A stretch of 13,032 nucleotides of DNA from DATGLG01 sp035294245 (GTDB lineage Bacteria; Pseudomonadota; Alphaproteobacteria; JACZXZ01), in NCBI GenBank assembly GCA_035294245.1, contig DATGLG010000054.1, positions 1-13,032 of the forward strand, given 5' to 3'. How positions within the stretch are numbered: the first letter of the stretch is position 1; the number at the start of each line of letters is the position of its first letter. A program made the translations under genes and the position numbers. This document shows, one piece after another, positions 5,313 to 11,956 of the stretch. The notes under the pieces were generated by a model. It was not told the origin of the DNA, searched no databases, and saw nothing but the letters and a program-made list of their open reading frames with translations.

Positions 5313-6869
5313 TCAGGTGCCGGGCGCGCGCCACAGCGGGCGCACGAGACCTCTCTCTGTGCAATCCAGAGACCGCTGGTAGAGTTCGTACCAGCGCGTG
5401 TAGAGATCGTCGTAGACGCTGACCGCAGCCGAATTGGGCTCGAAGATTCGCTCGAAGCGTGAGAGCTGCCGCGCGGCCTCCAGCGCATCGGGGAAGACGC
5501 CCGCGCCGACGCCCGCGTAGATCGCGGCACCAAGCGCAGTCGATTCCTTGACCTCCGGCACATACACCGGGAGTCCGAGGGTGTCGGCGACGATCTGTGG
5601 CCAGAGCGTCCCCTTCGCCGCGCCACCTGTAAGAACTGCCTCCTCAACCTCGAGGCCAGTGATCTCCTCCACGATGGTGCGATGGCCACGTACGACGTAG
5701 GCAGCGCTTTCTTCAATCGCGCGGAAGCACTCGTACCGGCTCGACTTGACCGAGTTAGAGACATCGAAGCCGATGAACGCCGGAGAGGCATGAATCCAGC
5801 GGCTTGCGTGCATCAGGTTCGAGAAGATCCCGAACACACCGTTTGAGCCCGGCGGAAGCTCAGCGGCCCTGCCTTCGAGCAGGGTGTACGCGTCGAGCCC
5901 CTCTCGCGCTGCCTGCTCTTTCTCGAGCTCGCAGAAAGCGTCGCGAAACCAGCGCATGACGATACCGCAGTAGAAGCCGATTCCCTCGATCATCCAACGG
6001 TCGGGTACGCAATGGCACAGTGTGCGTAGGCGCGCCTGTGGGTCTATTGTTGGCGCATCGAGGATGACGGTGCTCTGCCAGAAGCTACCGCCGACGACCG
6101 CGAAGCGACCCGGTTCGGTCACGCCGATCCCAAGCAGGCCGAGCTGAGTGTCGGCGCCACTGACGACGACAGGCGTCCCCTTGCGTAGCCCGGTCTGCGC
6201 AGCCGCGGCAGCGGAGACCCCACCGACGACCGTGCCCGGCTCGACGACCGAAGGGAAGATTGAGCGGTCGAGGCCGCAAAGGTCGAGGACTCGCTCGGAC
6301 CAGTTGCGCTCGGCAAGCTCGAACATGCCCGAGCTCGAGCCCAAGGAAGGGTCGGTGACGAACTCGCCGGAGAGCCTTGTGAGGATCCAGTCGCCGAGCA
6401 TGCCAACGCGCGCCGTGGCTGCTAAGACCTCCGGCTCATGGCGAGCGAGCCAAAGGAAACGCGCGGGCGCGGTAATCGCGACCCAGTCTCCGGCATGCTT
6501 GTAGATCTCCTGAGCCACGCCGCTGCGAACGAGTTCGGCGGCCTCCTCGCCGGCACGCGAGTCAACGTTAGGGCAGGCCCAGATCTCGCGGCCGTGGCCG
6601 TCGTAGAGCACCATGCCCTCTCGCATGCTGGTAGCGCTCACCGCCCTGACCGCCTCTGGTGAGACCCCCGCGAGAGCCTCGCGAACGCATTCGCAGATGA
6701 GACGCCAATTCGCGTCGGTGTCAAAGCTGCGCGAGCCTGGCACGCCAGGTAGCTCCCGATGGGCGTACTCCCGCTGGCCTACCGCGACCTGCGACCCGTT
6801 GGACTCGAAGAGAACCGCGCGACAGCTTCCCGTCCCTGCATCGATCGCAAGCAGGAGCTCGTCGCTCAT
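5313..6869 (-). CDS. lsrK: LsrK-like FGGY carbohydrate kinase (autoinducer-2 kinase family)
   Basis: A 518-residue FGGY-family kinase. The ATP/phosphate motifs are DAGTGS (10-15), SGADTQLG (237-244, with Asp240 the likely catalytic base), GGAAKGTLWPQ (415-425) and ESTALGAAIYAG (442-453). Several stretches match E. coli LsrK as I remember it: AVGQ, VPGSxxFDxxxNWxLxCEC, SMREGxVLY, IWACxNVDxRA, MRWFRDAFC, YTLLE and the C-terminal LWRAPG. LsrK phosphorylates 4,5-dihydroxy-2,3-pentanedione (autoinducer-2) at C5. Its length equals the family's. The ATG overlaps the stop of the upstream dehydrogenase (ATGA), and LsrF and LsrE homologues follow. The LsrK-specific stretches make glycerol or xylulose kinase unlikely. 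Whether DPD or another ketose/keto acid is the substrate is not settled by sequence. Confidence 0.92.
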   Translation of the reverse strand: MSDELLLAIDAGTGSCRAVLFESNGSQVAVGQREYAHRELPGVPGSRSFDTDANWRLICECVREALAGVSPEAVRAVSATSMREGMVLYDGHGREIWACPNVDSRAGEEAAELVRSGVAQEIYKHAGDWVAITAPARFLWLARHEPEVLAATARVGMLGDWILTRLSGEFVTDPSLGSSSGMFELAERNWSERVLDLCGLDRSIFPSVVEPGTVVGGVSAAAAAQTGLRKGTPVVVSGADTQLGLLGIGVTEPGRFAVVGGSFWQSTVILDAPTIDPQARLRTLCHCVPDRWMIEGIGFYCGIVMRWFRDAFCELEKEQAAREGLDAYTLLEGRAAELPPGSNGVFGIFSNLMHASRWIHASPAFIGFDVSNSVKSSRYECFRAIEESAAYVVRGHRTIVEEITGLEVEEAVLTGGAAKGTLWPQIVADTLGLPVYVPEVKESTALGAAIYAGVGAGVFPDALEAARQLSRFERIFEPNSAAVSVYDDLYTRWYELYQRSLDCTERGLVRPLWRAPGT

Positions 6870-7897
6870 GTCGCGACACCCTCTCGGTTGAGGACGTTGC
6901 GCAGGGGCTGCCCATTTGCGAAGCGCGTAATCTCCTCTGCGATCATCTTGGCGCCCTGAAGCAGCGTTTCGTGGGTCGCCCCGCCGATGTGGGGCGTGGC
7001 CACGACGTTTCCATGGCGCAGCAGACGGTGCCGACCCTCCGTCTCCGTCGGGCGCATGACGTCGAGCGCAGCGCCGGCGAGACGACCGCTCGCGAGCGCA
7101 GCATCAAGGGCGTCTTCGTCGACGAGCGTCTCGCGCGCGGTATTGACGAGGTAGGCGCCTGGTTTGATCAGCTCGAGCGCGCGCGCATCGATCATGTTCT
7201 CGTTCTCGGCCGTCACGCGCGCGTGCAAGGAGATGAAATCCGCCCGTCCAAGCAGCTCCTCGAGCGTCGCAACCTGCTCGACGCCATCAGCATCGACATA
7301 AGGGTCGTAGACGAGCAGGGTCATCCCGAACGCGCGCGCACGCTGTGCGACGCGCCGGCCGATCTGCCCGAATCCGACGAGCCCGAGCACGTGATCGCGC
7401 AGATCGCTGCCCATGAACCGGGCGCCCTCCCAGTTGTTGCGGAGCTGATGCCCCTCCTCAAGAAACCGTTGCGCACGGGGCAAGCCGCGTGCGAGCATGA
7501 TCAGAAAGGCGAGCGTCAGATCCGCGACCGCCTCAGCGTTCTTTCCCGGCGTAATAACGAGTGGTAGCCCGCGCGCGGTCACGGCCTCGACGTCGACGTT
7601 GACAGGGCCGCCGCGCGCGCAGCAGACGAGCTTGAGGTCGCGCGACGCATCCAGAACCTCGTCGGTGACGGGCGCTCCTTGGACGACGAGCACCTCAATC
7701 CCGGACATGCGGGCAGCGAGCTCAGTCGGAGAGCCCTGGTATTCGCGCAGTTTCGCCTCGGATCGGGTCGAAGGTCTGAAATCCGGCGCATCGTCGACTT
7801 GCATGTACGAGACCTCGTGGCCCCGCTCGATCCCGCCAAACGCTTGCGCGAAGTAGCGGACGGGCATGAACGAGTCACCAACGACGAGGATCTTCAT
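6866..7897 (-). CDS. D-isomer-specific 2-hydroxyacid dehydrogenase
   Basis: A 343-residue NAD-dependent D-2-hydroxyacid dehydrogenase (phosphoglycerate dehydrogenase-like). The NAD-binding domain has GFGQIG (175-180), with Asp198 (VYDPY) at the cofactor ribose. Catalytic residues are Arg255 (NTARETLVDEDAL), a glutamate near 285-287 and His303 (TPHIGGAT). The usual Gly after the catalytic Arg is Glu here. The start is taken at the ATG 7895-7897 (MKILVVGDSF), where the family fold begins; an in-frame ATG three codons upstream (7904-7906) is possible, and neither has a strong ribosome site. An open frame extends to 8179, but that extension reads through the control region and is unlike the family. 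It is the first gene of the minus-strand run, and its start is overlapped by candidate operator half-sites. It probably interconverts a 2-keto and a 2-hydroxy acid or acid phosphate. Confidence 0.92.
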   Translation of the reverse strand: MKILVVGDSFMPVRYFAQAFGGIERGHEVSYMQVDDAPDFRPSTRSEAKLREYQGSPTELAARMSGIEVLVVQGAPVTDEVLDASRDLKLVCCARGGPVNVDVEAVTARGLPLVITPGKNAEAVADLTLAFLIMLARGLPRAQRFLEEGHQLRNNWEGARFMGSDLRDHVLGLVGFGQIGRRVAQRARAFGMTLLVYDPYVDADGVEQVATLEELLGRADFISLHARVTAENENMIDARALELIKPGAYLVNTARETLVDEDALDAALASGRLAGAALDVMRPTETEGRHRLLRHGNVVATPHIGGATHETLLQGAKMIAEEITRFANGQPLRNVLNREGVAT

Positions 7898-7907
7898 GCA
7901 ACGCATA

Positions 7908-7931
7908 GCTTGACACCGAGCGCGCTCAAGC
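7908..7931. promoter_or_regulatory. Candidate operator: GCTTGA-N12-TCAAGC
   Basis: Two perfect inverted hexamers, GCTTGA (7908-7913) and TCAAGC (7926-7931), flank 12 bases directly upstream of the dehydrogenase start. The second arm overlaps a possible minus-strand -10 (TATGCT, 7934-7929), a place suited to repression. It uses the same half-site as 8118-8137. Assignment to the GntR protein is inferred. Confidence 0.45.
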
Positions 7932-8117
7932 ATAACATCGTCCTGTCCGTACATGCTCGACCAAAATTTCAAAGACCCGGAATTGGCGACGGAACAGCAG
8001 TCGAACTCGGATATGCGCGGGTGCAGACGCTTGAGATCCGTGGACCATCCATCTGTCCCCGCAGCTCTCGGGATCGCAAGAAGAGCCGCACCACTCGCAA
8101 CGAGCCGGGTTTCCGCC

Positions 8118-8137
8118 CGCTTGACCTTCCTCAAGCG
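8118..8137. promoter_or_regulatory. Candidate operator: CGCTTGA-N6-TCAAGCG palindrome
   Basis: A perfect 7+7 base inverted repeat with a six-base spacer (CCTTCC), 75 bases upstream of the gntR ATG. Its 20-base dyad length is typical of dimeric winged-helix sites. A further single half-site CGCTTGA lies at 8028-8034. This is the best candidate for autoregulation by the adjacent GntR protein. Confidence 0.5.
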
Positions 8138-8212
8138 ACCTTCTGATGGCCCGCTGGATTGATTGGGTACATACTTCACCCGCCACGGCTCGCGGGCACA
8201 GGTGGCTGGCGA

Positions 8213-9016
8213 ATGAATGATCTACCGCATATGTCTATTGACCGCACCTCGCCCGTCCCGTTCTATTTCCAACTTGCCGAAGCGCTCGAGGGGGAGATCC
8301 GAAGCGGTCGCTGGACGCCGGGGACGCGTCTTCCCTCCGAGCCCGAGCTTTGCGAGCACTACGCCCTCTCCCGCACCACCGTCCGTCAAGCACTCGCGCG
8401 ACTTGAGCAGCGCGGCCTCATCGAGCGCCTGAAAGGCCAAGGGACGTTTGTACGGCGCGGCCAACCCGGGCTCTGGCTCCTACAGTCGTCCGAAGGCTTC
8501 TTCCAAGAAGAGGTCGACCGCTTCGGCCGCACCGTCACGTCACGGGTTCTGCGCGCCGAACGCGGTTCGTTGCCGCCATGGGCCTGCAATCTGCTCGGAC
8601 TCCCGCCGCAAGCGGAAGGCGCGACGATCGAGCGGCTCCGCTTCCTCGACGGACTCGTCGCGCTGTTCGTCGTCAACCACCTTACCGAGCGCGTCGCGGA
8701 CGCGGCGCTTGCGATCAACAATCCGAACGAGTCGCTCTATCGCCGCATCCGTGAGCGAACGGGCATTGAGCCGCATGGGGGGCGCCGGACCGTAGAGGCC
8801 ATCGCAGCGCCCGAGTGGGTCGCTGACCTGCTCCAGGTAAGCACGGCTGCGCCCGTCGCCTACATCGAGTCGGTCGCATGGGATTCTGAGCTCGTCCCGT
8901 TTGACTGTTACCGAGCATGGCTGCGCACCGACCGGACACGCATCGACATCCAGGTTAGCGGAGCCATGACGGCGCTGCAACCACTCGAGCTCGGACACCA
9001 GGCAGGACAGGCGTGA
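8213..9016 (+). CDS. GntR-family (HutC subfamily) transcriptional regulator
   Basis: A 267-residue repressor or activator. The N-terminal winged helix-turn-helix (about 15-80) is classic GntR: PFYFQLAEALEGEIRSG, PGTRLPSEPELCEHY, SRTTVRQALARLEQRGLIER and GQGTFV. The C-terminal 90-250 region matches the UTRA ligand-binding fold of the HutC subfamily, which usually binds a small metabolite such as a sugar, sugar phosphate or amino acid. I choose the ATG at 8213, with GGTGG about eight bases upstream; the frame is open from 8159, but that extension has no family similarity, and an internal ATG at 8231 lacks a ribosome site. The stop overlaps the next gene (GTGA). It sits at the divergent point of the two operons, so it is the likely pathway regulator. 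Confidence 0.95.
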   Translation: MNDLPHMSIDRTSPVPFYFQLAEALEGEIRSGRWTPGTRLPSEPELCEHYALSRTTVRQALARLEQRGLIERLKGQGTFVRRGQPGLWLLQSSEGFFQEEVDRFGRTVTSRVLRAERGSLPPWACNLLGLPPQAEGATIERLRFLDGLVALFVVNHLTERVADAALAINNPNESLYRRIRERTGIEPHGGRRTVEAIAAPEWVADLLQVSTAAPVAYIESVAWDSELVPFDCYRAWLRTDRTRIDIQVSGAMTALQPLELGHQAGQA

Positions 9017-9771
9017 GCTTGCTCGCAGGCAGGCGCGCGATCATCACCGGCGCGGGTAACGGCATCGGCCGAGAGACCGCAAAGGTATGCGCCCGCGAGG
9101 GTGCCCGGGTTGGCGTGCTCGATGTCGACGCCGTAGCAGCAGAGCGCACGGTCGCGGAGATCGAGGCCGGCGGTGGGCAAGCGCTTGCTCTCGTCGCCGA
9201 CCTGACAGACGAGGCGCAGGTGGAGGGCGCCGTCTTGCGGGCGGTAGACGCTTGGGATGGGCTCGACACCGTAATCGGCTGCGCTGGCGTGCAGCTCGCA
9301 GGGCAGGACGATCGCGCCGACCGACTCGCGCTCGAGGTCTGGCGCCGCACGATCGACGTCAACCTCACCGGGATGTTCCTGATCTCAAAGCACGGGATCC
9401 GTGAGCTGCTGCGAACGGGCGGCGGCGCAGTCGTCCTTGTTTGCTCGCCAACGGGACTCTTCGGCTGCGCCCCAGGCTATGACGCCTACTCGGCAAGCAA
9501 GGCCGGCGTATACGGCCTCGTTCGCGTCCTAGCGGCCGACTACGCGGAGGAGGGAATCCGTATCAACGGCGTGGTGCCCGGGTACACGCGGACACCGATG
9601 ACCGACTGGGTCACGCCGGATGAGCACGAGGCCCTGCTGCGCACGATCCCGCTGCGCCGTGCTGGGAAGCCGGAGGAGGTAGCGGAGGTAATCGCGTTCC
9701 TTGCCTCTGACCGAACGCCCTATACGACAGGCGCCATCTGGGCCGCCGACGGCGGGATGACGGCGGTCTGA
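9013..9771 (+). CDS. Short-chain dehydrogenase/reductase (SDR), NAD-type
   Basis: A 252-residue classical SDR. The cofactor motif is TGAGNGIG (12-19), with Asp37 (LDVD) favouring NAD. GCAG (89-92) replaces NNAG. The catalytic set is Ser145 (VCSPTG), Tyr159 and Lys163 (YSASK), and the C-terminus has ADGGMT. The GTG start overlaps the gntR stop in a GTGA junction, so the two are translationally coupled and the SDR is probably the first enzyme of the pathway encoded on this strand. It differs clearly from the SDRs at 2650-3438 and 11953-12708, so this is not a recent duplication. The substrate is not identifiable; oxidation of a secondary alcohol on the inducing compound is a reasonable inference. 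Confidence 0.93.
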   Translation: MSLLAGRRAIITGAGNGIGRETAKVCAREGARVGVLDVDAVAAERTVAEIEAGGGQALALVADLTDEAQVEGAVLRAVDAWDGLDTVIGCAGVQLAGQDDRADRLALEVWRRTIDVNLTGMFLISKHGIRELLRTGGGAVVLVCSPTGLFGCAPGYDAYSASKAGVYGLVRVLAADYAEEGIRINGVVPGYTRTPMTDWVTPDEHEALLRTIPLRRAGKPEEVAEVIAFLASDRTPYTTGAIWAADGGMTAV

Positions 9772-9783
9772 AGGGTGTCTGAG

Positions 9784-10725
9784 ATGAAGAAGGTGACGCT
9801 CAGGGAATTCGAGCGGATCTTCGAGTCGGTCAAGAACTGGGGCCGTTGGGGCCCAGATGACGAGCTGGGAACGCTCAACTACATCACGCCCGACAAGGTA
9901 CGCGAGGCGGCAGCGCTCGTTTGCTCGGGACGCCGTGTCTCGATGGCAGTCCCGATCAACACGGTCGCCGGCCCCGACAATCCGATGCCGGCGACCCTGC
10001 TGCTCGTACAGGGACACGACGTTCCGATCGACGGGAGTCCGGTTCGCTTCGCCCTCGATTGGCTCGGTATGGCGGCGCACGGCGATTGCCACACGCACGT
10101 CGACGCGCTGTGCCACATCTCATATGCGGGACTCACCTACAACGGTCGGCCAGCCAGCGACGTACTGAAATCGACCGGCGCGGTCGCGGAAGACATCGCT
10201 ACTTATCACACCGGGCTAGTCGGGCGCGGGGTGCTCCTCGACATTCCGCGTCTTCGCGGCGTCAGGTGGCTCGAGCCGGGAGAGGTCGTGACACGAGCCG
10301 AGCTCGAAGCCTGCGCGGAAGCGGAAGACGTCGCGATCGGCGAAGGGGATATCCTTGTGCTTCGTACGGGCCATCACCGACGGCGCCTCGAACTCGGCCC
10401 TTGGGACAACAGTCCGCCGCCGACCGGCGAGGGCAAGGCAGGCCTCCACGTCGATGCGATCCCGTGGATGCACGAGCGGCGCATAGCCGCCTTCCTCCCC
10501 GACGGTGATGGAGAAGCCGTCCCCAGCGTGGTCGAGGGAATCACCTACCCGATCCACCCTCTCCAGGTTGTAGCGATGGGGATGCTCGTCTCCGACAGCC
10601 TCCAGTTCGAGGAGCTAGTTGTCGCCTGTGAAGAGGAGGGGCGCTACGAGTTCATGGTGGTCGGACTGCCGCTTAGACTGCCGGGCGCCACCGGCTCACC
10701 ATGGAACCCGATTGCCATTTTCTGA
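9784..10725 (+). CDS. Cyclase-family (kynurenine formamidase-like) metal hydrolase
   Basis: A 313-residue member of the cyclase family that includes bacterial kynurenine formamidase and isatin hydrolase. These metal enzymes open amides or ring amides/lactones. The metal-binding block is H99-G-D-C-H103-T-H105-V-D107-A-L-C-H111, matching the family's HxGTHxDxxxH pattern with Cys-His in place of the usual Gly-Thr neighbourhood. The N-terminal WGPDDELGTLNYITPD (22-37) is typical of the long subfamily. I use the ATG at 9784, with AAGGG eight bases upstream; a GTG nine bases earlier sits on top of that ribosome site. It lies 12 bases after the SDR. In this setting it may hydrolyse a lactone formed by an SDR, which is inference. 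Confidence 0.9.
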   Translation: MKKVTLREFERIFESVKNWGRWGPDDELGTLNYITPDKVREAAALVCSGRRVSMAVPINTVAGPDNPMPATLLLVQGHDVPIDGSPVRFALDWLGMAAHGDCHTHVDALCHISYAGLTYNGRPASDVLKSTGAVAEDIATYHTGLVGRGVLLDIPRLRGVRWLEPGEVVTRAELEACAEAEDVAIGEGDILVLRTGHHRRRLELGPWDNSPPPTGEGKAGLHVDAIPWMHERRIAAFLPDGDGEAVPSVVEGITYPIHPLQVVAMGMLVSDSLQFEELVVACEEEGRYEFMVVGLPLRLPGATGSPWNPIAIF

Positions 10726-10737
10726 GAGGAGAAGAGA

Positions 10738-11262
10738 ATGGAAGCACGCCAGAGCGCGGCGAAGCTCAGCGGCCTGCTCGGCAGGCAATTACAGATCTCA
10801 CAGATCGCAGTGGTCTGCCACGATCTCAAAAAGACCATGGCGCAGTACACAAACCTTCTTGGTTGGGGCCCGTGGAATGTCTACCGGCACGAGCCGCCGC
10901 GGCTCCATGACACGGTCGTCCGCGGCAAACCCACAGACTACACAATGCTCGGGGCCGAAACGCACGTCGGCAACATTGGCTTCGAACTGCTACAACCACT
11001 GGCGGGTCCGAGCATCTACAAGGAGTGGCTTGAGCGACACGGGGAAGGCCTGCACCATGTGGCAGTTATGCTGCACGACTTCGCCGAGTCGGCGGAGCTC
11101 AAGGCACGATTCGCTGAGATCGGAGCAACCGTCCTCATGGGCGGCCGAATTGGTCAAGCGATCGAGTTCTACTACCTCGACACAGAACCATCGCTGAAGA
11201 TCATCCTTGAGTCCGGCTCAGGGCACGCAATCGATCTCACACCGGACTACGTTTACCCGTAG
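10738..11262 (+). CDS. VOC-superfamily (glyoxalase-fold) protein
   Basis: A 174-residue vicinal-oxygen-chelate protein, glyoxalase_4 / methylmalonyl-CoA-epimerase type. There are two beta-alpha-beta-beta-beta modules, about 18-87 and 102-160. Likely metal ligands are Gln22 (SQIAVV), Glu83 (GFELLQP), His106/107 (GLHHVAVML) and Glu158 (IILESGS). Gln in first place also occurs in human glyoxalase I, so a metal site is plausible. The ATG at 10738 has AGGAG six bases upstream, and the gene follows the cyclase by 12 bases and precedes the AraD-like gene by four. Enzymes of this fold isomerise or epimerise carbonyl compounds through enediolates, which fits a pathway handling adjacent carbonyl and hydroxyl groups. 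Its exact reaction is unknown. Confidence 0.88.
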   Translation: MEARQSAAKLSGLLGRQLQISQIAVVCHDLKKTMAQYTNLLGWGPWNVYRHEPPRLHDTVVRGKPTDYTMLGAETHVGNIGFELLQPLAGPSIYKEWLERHGEGLHHVAVMLHDFAESAELKARFAEIGATVLMGGRIGQAIEFYYLDTEPSLKIILESGSGHAIDLTPDYVYP

Positions 11263-11266
11263 GGCA

Positions 11267-11956
11267 GTGCATGATGAGCTCCGGGAACAGGTGCTCGCGG
11301 CGAACCTCGAACTCGCCGCGCGCGGCCTCGCCCACGCGAGTTTTGGCAACGTCAGTGGAGTCGATCGCGAAGCAGGCGTCATCGCGATCAAGCCGAGCGG
11401 CGTCGCTTACTCTGAGCTCCGTACCGAGCTTATCGCACTCGTCTCCCTAGAGGGTGGCGAGCACCTCGCGGGCCTGCGGCCCTCATCTGACACGCCGACC
11501 CACCGTGAGCTGTACCGCGCGCTGGAAGGCATCCAAGGTGTCGCGCACACCCATTCCATCTATGCCACCTCGTGGGCCCAGGCTCGACGTCCCATTCCAT
11601 GCCTGGGCACGACCCACGCAGACTCCGTCAACGGGCCCGTGCCCTGCACGCGTCCGCTGACCGATGAAGAGTGCGGTGCCGATTATGAGCGCCTGACAGG
11701 GGCGGCGATCATCGAAGCGCTCGAGGGGCGTGATCCCCTCGAGGTGCCCGGGGTGCTCGTAGCGTCGCATGGGGTATTTACCTGGGGCGGCTCAGCCGCC
11801 GAGGCGGTTGAGCAGGCCTCAACACTCGAAGTGATCGCGCAGCTTGCTTTCAACTCGGTCGTCCTCGGCGGTAAGGTGGAGCCTGTGTCGGAGGCGTTGC
11901 TCGATCTCCATTTCCAGCGCAAGCATGGTCCAAACGCTTACTACGGGCAGCGATGA
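11267..11956 (+). CDS. Class II aldolase / L-ribulose-5-phosphate 4-epimerase (AraD/UlaF-like)
   Basis: A 229-residue class II aldolase-fold protein, nearly the length of E. coli AraD (231). It has GNVSGVDRE (27-35), IKPSGVAYSEL (41-51), SSDTPTH (73-79), the zinc histidines HTH (94-96) and SHG (His168), Asp119 in GTTHAD, and KHGPNAYYGQ at the C-terminus with the expected Tyr. All catalytic residues of AraD seem to be present. The GTG at 11267 places the N-terminus in register with AraD; its ribosome site is weak and it follows the VOC stop by four bases, so coupling is likely. AraD, SgaE/UlaF and the related decarboxylating aldolases share this fold. Close similarity favours epimerisation or retro-aldol cleavage of a pentulose 5-phosphate over decarboxylation. 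Confidence 0.93.
   Translation: MHDELREQVLAANLELAARGLAHASFGNVSGVDREAGVIAIKPSGVAYSELRTELIALVSLEGGEHLAGLRPSSDTPTHRELYRALEGIQGVAHTHSIYATSWAQARRPIPCLGTTHADSVNGPVPCTRPLTDEECGADYERLTGAAIIEALEGRDPLEVPGVLVASHGVFTWGGSAAEAVEQASTLEVIAQLAFNSVVLGGKVEPVSEALLDLHFQRKHGPNAYYGQR

Larger units (their letters stand above)
7898..8212. promoter_or_regulatory. Divergent control region between the two operons
   Basis: This 315-base region separates the hydroxyacid dehydrogenase and GntR genes, which are transcribed away from each other. It holds five copies of the hexamer GCTTGA or its complement: 7908-7913, 7926-7931, 8029-8034, 8119-8124 and 8131-8136. Promoters for both directions must lie here. A TATGCT on the minus strand at 7929-7934 is a possible -10 for the dehydrogenase run, but I see no convincing -35. 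No strong promoter is visible for the gntR side. Confidence 0.7.

Noticed and set aside
5293..5364. Earlier start for the LsrF-like gene
   Set aside because: It would overlap the kinase coding region by about 50 bases and add residues absent from LsrF. The ATG at 5292 has a good ribosome site.
7898..8179. N-terminal extension of the hydroxyacid dehydrogenase frame to 8179
   Set aside because: The extension reads through the divergent control region and the operator-like dyads, has no dehydrogenase features, and the family fold begins at MKILVVGDSF (7897).
8159..8212. Earlier GntR start
   Set aside because: The added residues precede the conserved winged-helix start and lack a ribosome site, whereas GGTGG precedes the ATG at 8213.
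11207..11266. TTG start of the AraD-like gene inside the VOC gene
   Set aside because: It would add 20 residues with no AraD similarity. GTG at 11267 aligns with the AraD N-terminus.
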